DNA from: JBDKGV01 sp039798005
Lineage (GTDB): Bacteria > Fibrobacterota > Fibrobacteria > UBA5070
Direction: 5' to 3'
DNA: 8,941 nucleotides
NCBI GenBank assembly: GCA_039798005.1
Contig: JBDKGV010000139.1
Location: 1-8,941, forward strand
Part shown: positions 5,037-8,941 of the stretch, in pieces
Numbering within the stretch: position 1 is the stretch's first letter
Layout of the letters: every line of letters begins with the position of its first letter
Translations under genes and position numbers: made by a program
The notes under the pieces: model-generated
Databases searched by the model: none
Told to the model about the DNA's origin: nothing
Seen by the model: the letters and a program-made list of their open reading frames with translations, nothing else

Positions 5037-5339
5037 ATGAACATGTACGCTCATCCAAGTGCTGTTCCGAACTCGACCGGTGGCGTGTCGCACGATCACT
5101 TGCATTTCGGCCTCGTCGCGGACTATCGGCGTGAGCTGATCCTGAGCTATTGCTTGGAATCCGCCTCCGAGGCCAGCATCGAGGTCCTGAGGCCCGATGG
5201 CAAGCGCGTGGCCTCTTTCGGCGGTTCGGCTCGTGCCCGCAACCTCACTTTGCCGGTGCGCTTGGCCCAAGGAGCTTACCTCGTTCTGGTTCAAGGCGGT
5301 GCATCGCGCTTTGTGGCTCCCTTGGCGGTCGCGGCCTAG
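5037..5339 (+). CDS. Small stand-alone protein resembling a type IX secretion C-terminal tail
   Basis: A 100-residue protein whose ATG at 5037 has AAAGGG six bases upstream. An in-frame ATG at 5004 is possible but poorly supported. Residues 46-100 follow the pattern of secretion tail (Por-type) beta-sandwiches: ASIEVLRPDGKRVASF (46-61), then NLTLPVRLAQGAYLVLVQ (69-86), then a last strand RFVAPLAVAA. In such tails the pattern is a strand, D/N-G-K/R-V turn, 'L..G.Y.V.V..G', and a final strand. The tail normally ends a large secreted protein, whereas here it stands alone, with no signal peptide and a His-rich start (SHDHLHF, 18-24). It may be a cytoplasmic protein of related fold, a remnant, or a new small module. 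G+C is back to the high level of the flanks. Whether it is a gene is fairly sure; the fold is inferred. Confidence 0.68.
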   Translation: MNMYAHPSAVPNSTGGVSHDHLHFGLVADYRRELILSYCLESASEASIEVLRPDGKRVASFGGSARARNLTLPVRLAQGAYLVLVQGGASRFVAPLAVAA

Positions 5340-5387
5340 ATTTCCTCCCGCAAGACTATTGGGCCTTGCGCGTTCTACCTTTTTGAC

Positions 5388-5999
5388 ATGCTCCATTTTC
5401 TTCGTCAGCCCTCCTCGGTTCCCGCCAAGCGCACTCTGGTCTTCTGCCACGGCCTGGGGGATTCTGAACAAGGCTGGACCTTCCTGCAAAAGGCCCTTGG
5501 GCTGCCTTGGCTGGAAGTCGTGCTGGTGCGGGCTCCGACGCCGTACTTCGGTGGCTTTTCCTGGTACGATTTCGAAAATCCCGCCAACATCGCCCGCGAT
5601 CTCGAGGCCTCGCGCAAGGCGCTGGGGGAATTGCTCGACCACTTGGCGATTCCCGCTTCGCAACTGCTCTTGGGCGGCTTTTCCCAAGGGGCCGTGATGA
5701 CGCTGGAAATGACGGTGCGCGCCGCCGCGCCGTGGGCCGGGAGCCTTGCCATTTCCGGCTACATGCCGCTCTGGAAGGAATATCCCGCCGCCTTCGGTGC
5801 CGGACTTTCCGGGCAGCGCATCCTGGCCACGCATGGCCCTTGGGATCCCGTGCTCTCCTATGAGACCTCCAAGAAGCACATGACCTTCCTCAAGGAGAAT
5901 GGCGCTCCTCTGGAGTTCGAGACCTTCGACAAGGCCCATGATCTGGACATGGACGAGGAAATTCCCCGCTTGCGGACTTTCCTGTCCGAAGGGCTCTGA
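5388..5999 (+). CDS. Serine esterase, phospholipase/carboxylesterase family (alpha/beta hydrolase)
   Basis: A 203-residue protein of the usual length for the small cytoplasmic carboxylesterase/lysophospholipase family (YpfH-like). FCHGLGDSEQGW (19-30) is the oxyanion loop. GFSQG (97-101) is the nucleophile elbow with Ser99. HGPWDPVL (149-156) supplies the acid Asp153, and KAHDLDMDE (182-190) the catalytic His184. No signal peptide is present, so it is probably cytoplasmic. It would hydrolyse short acyl or lysophospholipid esters; the true substrate cannot be read from the sequence. The start ATG has only a weak upstream site, though the T-rich stretch before it (5380-5384) makes the region open. 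It stands 48 bases after the previous gene and 92 bases before the next, so it may be its own unit. Confidence 0.92.
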   Translation: MLHFLRQPSSVPAKRTLVFCHGLGDSEQGWTFLQKALGLPWLEVVLVRAPTPYFGGFSWYDFENPANIARDLEASRKALGELLDHLAIPASQLLLGGFSQGAVMTLEMTVRAAAPWAGSLAISGYMPLWKEYPAAFGAGLSGQRILATHGPWDPVLSYETSKKHMTFLKENGAPLEFETFDKAHDLDMDEEIPRLRTFLSEGL

Positions 6000-6020
6000 G
6001 GCTCCCTGACTTGATCCCAC

Positions 6021-6032
6021 GGCAAGCTTGCC
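6021..6032. repeat. Twelve-base perfect palindrome between esterase and CsgG-like genes
   Basis: GGCAAGCTTGCC is a perfect palindrome in the 92-base gap. No T-run follows, so it is not an obvious terminator. It may be an operator or chance. Confidence 0.25.
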
Positions 6033-6060
6033 AAGGAGATCCGAAAATGGGACGATGAGG

Positions 6061-6091
6061 GGAAGTCCGGCGTTGCCGGAGGAGGACTTCC
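6061..6091 (+). promoter_or_regulatory. Hairpin holding the ribosome-binding site of the CsgG-like gene
   Basis: GGAAGTCC (6061-6068) pairs perfectly with GGACTTCC (6084-6091), whose last base touches the ATG at 6092. An inner GGC/GCC stem (6069-6071 with 6075-6077) closes a GTT loop. The Shine-Dalgarno GGAGGA (6078-6083) lies in the unpaired bulge and its final GG is in the stem. In RNA this could limit ribosome access until unfolded, for example by temperature or a ligand. It is structural inference only. Confidence 0.4.
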
Positions 6092-6859
6092 ATGTCGATA
6101 CCCAGAGTGTTCGCGCTGATCGCCGCCATTTTCCTTGCCTCTGAAGCCAGGGCGCAGGCTCAAGCCGTCCCCAAGGACAAGTTGCCCATGGTGGCCGTCC
6201 TTCCCTTGGATGCGCGTGGCCTGACCACGGAAGAAGCCCAGGTGATGACCGAGATGCTGGGCTCCGAGCTCTTGCAGACGGGGTCGTTTCGGGTGATGGA
6301 ACGTTCCCAGATGGACAAGATCCTGTCCGAGCAGGGGTTTCAGAAATCGGGAGCCTGTGACAACAGCCAGTGCGCCGTGGAAATGGGCCAGATGCTGGGG
6401 ATCGAGCGCATGGTCGTCGGTTCGATCGGCAAGGTCGGGCGCACCTTCCTCGTGAGCGTGCGGATGGTCAACGTGGCATCGGGGGAGATCATGCGTTCGG
6501 TTTCCCGCACCACCACAAGCGATGTGGACGACATCCTCACCCGCATGCTTCCCATCGTGGCGAAAGAACTGTCGAGCAATCAGGTCGAGACGGCCCGCCA
6601 TCCGCTCCTGCCTCCGGCGGCACCTCTGGTGGCCGCCAAGGTGGATTCCTCGAAAGCACCTCCACCCGGCCCGGCAAGTCCGGAGCCGAAGGTCGAGGAA
6701 AAGAAATCTTCCGCCGGAAAATGGATCATCGCGACCCTCCTCGTGGGGGGTGCCGGGGGTGCCGCTTGGTATTTCCTGGGCGGTTCCGGCGCACAGGATG
6801 CACCCGCCTCGAATGAGACGGGAACGACCCGCACCGCAAGCTTTTCGTGGAATCCGTGA
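6092..6859 (+). CDS. Secreted CsgG-like protein with C-terminal hydrophobic anchor
   Basis: A 255-residue protein. The ATG at 6092 follows GGAGGAGG six bases upstream. A signal peptide (1-21, cleavage after ARA) leads into a CsgG-type domain at about 32-155: MVAVLPLDARGLTTEEAQ, then LLQTGSFRVMERSQMDKIL (60-78), MGQMLGIERMVVGSIGKV (98-115) and VRMVNVASGEIMRSV (123-137). CsgG in curli secretion is a nine-fold outer-membrane pore, but this family is often found as a periplasmic or outer-membrane component without curli. No N-terminal lipobox Cys is seen, unlike curli CsgG. Cys89 and Cys94 could form a disulphide. After a Pro/Ala/Lys-rich linker (170-208), a hydrophobic segment (211-229, WIIATLLVGGAGGAAWYFLGG) could span a membrane, with a short Ser/Thr-rich tail. 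It is followed by a lipoprotein gene 17 bases downstream. Confidence 0.85.
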   Translation: MSIPRVFALIAAIFLASEARAQAQAVPKDKLPMVAVLPLDARGLTTEEAQVMTEMLGSELLQTGSFRVMERSQMDKILSEQGFQKSGACDNSQCAVEMGQMLGIERMVVGSIGKVGRTFLVSVRMVNVASGEIMRSVSRTTTSDVDDILTRMLPIVAKELSSNQVETARHPLLPPAAPLVAAKVDSSKAPPPGPASPEPKVEEKKSSAGKWIIATLLVGGAGGAAWYFLGGSGAQDAPASNETGTTRTASFSWNP

Positions 6860-6876
6860 GCGCAAGGAGCCTGCCG

Positions 6877-8745
6877 ATGTTCAAGTCACTTTTCCTTGTC
6901 GCGACGCTTCTTGTCCTGACCTCCTGTGAATCGGAAGACGTCACCTCTTCGCCCCCTCCGGCCACGGTGAGCTGGGCGCCGCGCTTGGCCTACGCCACCG
7001 GCACGACGATCCCCAAGGTCGACAAGGTCCGGCTGGAGATCACTCTTGCCGACGGCAAGGGGACGGTCCTGCTGCAGGAGGTCCCTTGGAGCCAAGGCAA
7101 GGTCGCGGTGGACAATATTCCAAGCGGCGTGGCGTTCACGGCTCAAGTGCGCGGGCTCCTCACCGACGGCTCCGAAGTCTGGAACGGCACGACCAATGTG
7201 CAAGGGGGAAGCGGCGCCATCGCCATCAACAGCCAAGTGACGGTGGCTCCCAGCGTCGGCATCGATCTGGCCTTGGACGAAAGCGCCCTGACCAGCCCTG
7301 CGGCGGGCAGCTTTCCACGCGTGTCGGTCAACGGCTGGCCCTTTGCGGCTTCCGACATCCATGTGCTTTACACGACCGACGGCTCGACACCGACCATGGG
7401 CGGAAGCTCGACCCAGGAATACGCGGGACCTTTCACCCTGCAGGGTTCGGGCAACCTGGTCATCCGCGCCTACCGCACGGGTGCAGGAGCAACCGTCTCG
7501 GCTTCAAGCCCCGTGCTTCGATACGCCTATTCAGGGAGCAATCTCTCGACCTGCACCGTGCCTTCCTTCATGCCCGCGCCGGGTGTTCTCAATGCGACCG
7601 GATCGGTGAGCGTGAACACCACCGGCACCAGCAATTGTGAACTGCGCTACCGCACCGACGGCATCGATCCGACCGGCACGGACCCGCTGTGGGCCGATGG
7701 CGCGATCTTCCTGGGGTCGACGAGGACCCATCTCAAGCTGCGGGCGATCGGCCCCGCCGTGGCCCTGAGAATGAGCCCCGTGATGGAAGGCAGCTGGCAG
7801 TGCCCGGCCTGCACCCCAGTCACCGCAGCCTCGATCACGGCTTTGGGCAGCACGAACCTGGATCTGACGGCGGGGATGAGCGTCGGGCTGGGCGTGCAGT
7901 TGAGCGGTGCGGCGGCCTCGCAAGTGACTTGGAGCCTCGAGGAAGGGTCGGCGTATGCGGGCATCGTGGGCACGGGTGCCACGGCGCAGCTCAATGCCTT
8001 GGCGGTTCTTCCGGGTGGGGTCGTTCAGGGGAATGTTGTGGTCAGGGCGGCGATTGCCGGGACCGACAAGTTCGTGCGGTTCAACGTCCGTGTGCTCTCG
8101 AATTCCGGCGTGACCTTGACGCCAAGCGGGAACACGGTGGTTGGCGTCAATGCCGATGCGAGCGTGCCGCTTTCGGTCACCGTGACCGGTGCTGATCCCT
8201 CGCAGGTGACTTGGGGGATCGAGACGGGCAATGCGCTGGTGGTCTTCGAATCGGGCTCGACTGGCGGCACGGTCCGGATGAAGGCAGGCAACACGGCGGT
8301 TTCCGGAAGCGCGACCGTTCGTGCAACCCTTCCAGGCACCGGGAAGTCCGTCCTGTTCACCTTGAACTTCGGTCCTGCCGCCAACCAATCGGGCACCATC
8401 TCGGCATCGGGGCCCACCTCGTTGAATATCACGGCAGGCGAGACGATTCAACTTTCCACCATGGTCACGGCGATTGACCTGTCCCAGGTGAGCTGGACGG
8501 TCGAGTCGGGCTCCACGCTCGTCTTCCTTCCGGCGATGAAAAGCGGAAGCGTGGTCCAGCTCCAGGCTTACAGCATCGTCGGTTCCGGGGTGCTGGGGAC
8601 GGCGACGGTGCGTGCGAGCCTTCCCAATGGCACATCGGTCGTGTTCAACCTGACGGTAAGCGCTCCCGTGCAGGCCAAGGCGGATCCGCTGCCTCCGGCA
8701 AGCGGCGACCAAGGATTCGCGGGGGAGGCCAGAAAGGGCGCCTGA
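6877..8745 (+). CDS. Large surface lipoprotein with chitobiase-C-terminal-like modules and three Ig-like repeats
   Basis: A 622-residue protein. The ATG at 6877 has AAGGAG seven bases upstream, and the signal peptide ends in LTSC (Cys17). An N-terminal beta domain (about 33-135) contains VRLEIT and LLTDGSEVWNG. Next come two units of the kind seen at the C-terminal end of chitobiase-like enzymes: VLYTTDGSTPT...VIRAYR (163-200) and LRYRTDGIDPTGTDPLW...LKLRAIG (256-292). Three Ig-like (BIG-2-like) repeats follow (about 319-408, 411-499, 506-595), each carrying SQV(T/S)W at 348, 442 and 536, exactly 94 residues apart. The tail is short and polar (596-622). No catalytic domain is seen, so it is probably an extended adhesin or scaffold at the cell surface. 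It is very likely co-transcribed with the CsgG-like gene 17 bases upstream, so that protein may help place or export it (inference). Confidence 0.85.
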   Translation: MFKSLFLVATLLVLTSCESEDVTSSPPPATVSWAPRLAYATGTTIPKVDKVRLEITLADGKGTVLLQEVPWSQGKVAVDNIPSGVAFTAQVRGLLTDGSEVWNGTTNVQGGSGAIAINSQVTVAPSVGIDLALDESALTSPAAGSFPRVSVNGWPFAASDIHVLYTTDGSTPTMGGSSTQEYAGPFTLQGSGNLVIRAYRTGAGATVSASSPVLRYAYSGSNLSTCTVPSFMPAPGVLNATGSVSVNTTGTSNCELRYRTDGIDPTGTDPLWADGAIFLGSTRTHLKLRAIGPAVALRMSPVMEGSWQCPACTPVTAASITALGSTNLDLTAGMSVGLGVQLSGAAASQVTWSLEEGSAYAGIVGTGATAQLNALAVLPGGVVQGNVVVRAAIAGTDKFVRFNVRVLSNSGVTLTPSGNTVVGVNADASVPLSVTVTGADPSQVTWGIETGNALVVFESGSTGGTVRMKAGNTAVSGSATVRATLPGTGKSVLFTLNFGPAANQSGTISASGPTSLNITAGETIQLSTMVTAIDLSQVSWTVESGSTLVFLPAMKSGSVVQLQAYSIVGSGVLGTATVRASLPNGTSVVFNLTVSAPVQAKADPLPPASGDQGFAGEARKGA

Positions 8746-8780
8746 CTCGAAAAAGGACCGATCAGGAATCCTCCGAGCTG

Positions 8781-8798
8781 AAGGATCTTGGTATCCTT
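8781..8798 (+). promoter_or_regulatory. Hairpin with embedded -10-like TATCCT before the last gene
   Basis: AAGGAT (8781-8786) pairs with ATCCTT (8793-8798) across a six-base loop. TATCCT at 8792-8797 also resembles the candidate -10 at 1591-1596 of the cyclic-nucleotide genes. If used, transcription would begin at about 8804, the A of the next ATG. The -35 position (about 8769-8774, TCCTCC) is poor. There is no T-run, so a terminator for the lipoprotein gene is unlikely. Confidence 0.3.
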
Positions 8799-8803
8799 GC
8801 AAG

Positions 8804-8941
8804 ATGAACCAGACTGTCCAGGCGTTGCGGCGCGCGTATTTTCTGACCAAGGATCCGACCCAACGCTTGAATGCCGTCCGACAGATCCTGTCCGAGGAAC
8901 GTCAGCGCATCGAGATATCGTTCCGTGCCTATCCGCACGGG
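8804..8941 (+). CDS. Unrecognised gene, N-terminal 46 residues only (cut by window edge)
   Basis: An open frame from the ATG at 8804 to the window edge, with third codon positions rich in G/C like the flanking genes. The visible part is MNQTVQALRRAYFL, then TKDPTQRLNAVRQIL, SEERQRIEISFRAYPHG: helical, charged, no signal peptide. The pattern of a helix ending in E-x-R followed by a small turn resembles the start of GlnD-type nucleotidyltransferases, but this is too short to claim. No Shine-Dalgarno site lies in the 5-15 bases upstream, so the message may be leaderless. Function is not recognised. Confidence 0.6.
   Translation, partial: MNQTVQALRRAYFLTKDPTQRLNAVRQILSEERQRIEISFRAYPHG

Noticed and set aside
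5349..5370. CGCAAG/CTTGCG inverted repeat after the tail-like gene, possible terminator
   Set aside because: The loop is ten bases and the T-run begins about ten bases after the stem, so terminator activity is doubtful.
4782..6020. 412-codon open frame on the minus strand
   Set aside because: It runs antisense across the second lipoprotein end, the tail-like gene and the esterase, whose motifs are clear on the plus strand. The translation is low-complexity Gly/Arg/His-rich, typical of high-GC shadows.
5858..6865. 335-codon open frame on the minus strand
   Set aside because: It is antisense to the CsgG-like gene, which has a good ribosome-binding site, signal peptide and domain.
6847..6876. 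Upstream ATG extending the large lipoprotein by 10 residues
   Set aside because: It would overlap the CsgG-like gene and place ten residues before the signal peptide. The ATG at 6877 has AAGGAG at good spacing.
7531..8850. 439-codon open frame on the minus strand
   Set aside because: It is antisense to the large lipoprotein, whose repeat pattern is clear. The translation is Arg/His-rich with no domain.

Overview
The window is high in GC (one 60-base line of a cAMP-receptor-like gene counts about 72% G+C by hand), except for a 1.6 kb stretch at about 3275-4905 that is visibly AT-richer. The genes suggest a Gram-negative, lipoprotein-rich bacterium that uses clear Shine-Dalgarno sites. The combination of SpoVG, CsgG-like proteins, small leucine-rich-repeat lipoproteins and a module resembling a type IX secretion tail would fit a Fibrobacterota-like organism. 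That assignment is inference, not proof.

Left part, minus strand (1-1335): a divergent SpoVG-like gene (1335-1060) is followed 36 bases on by a typical spoVG (1023-730). A hairpin with a T-run (675-707) looks like its terminator. Next comes the 5' part of a yifB/comM-type Mg-chelatase-like ATPase gene (645 to the window edge). The two adjacent SpoVG-fold genes look like an old tandem duplication.

Middle, plus strand (1619-3228): two genes for cyclic-nucleotide-binding proteins overlap by four bases (ATGA). Each has one well-kept phosphate-binding cassette and a different, unrecognised C-terminal half. They diverge from the spoVG genes across a 283-base region that holds two perfect dyads and a possible extended -10 promoter.

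Low-GC island (3229-4907): an intergenic region with an 18-base perfect palindrome and a second copy of a 19-base dyad (the first lies in front of yifB) leads into two tandem paralogous lipoproteins. These have short leucine-rich-repeat domains and nearly identical translation-start regions.

Right part (5037-8745): a 100-residue stand-alone protein resembling a secretion-tail beta-sandwich; a serine esterase of the phospholipase/carboxylesterase alpha/beta-hydrolase family; and a probable two-gene operon. The operon encodes a secreted CsgG-like protein with a C-terminal hydrophobic segment, and a 622-residue surface lipoprotein with chitobiase-C-terminal-like modules and three Ig-like repeats at an exact 94-residue period. 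The CsgG-like start codon is directly preceded by a hairpin that holds the ribosome-binding site. At the right edge a new gene (8804 onward) begins without a visible ribosome-binding site and may be leaderless.

No tRNA, rRNA, CRISPR array, transposase or integrase is visible. The most unusual points are the tandem SpoVG pair, the overlapping cyclic-nucleotide sensors, the two copies of the 19-base dyad, the low-GC lipoprotein pair and the secretion-tail-like orphan.
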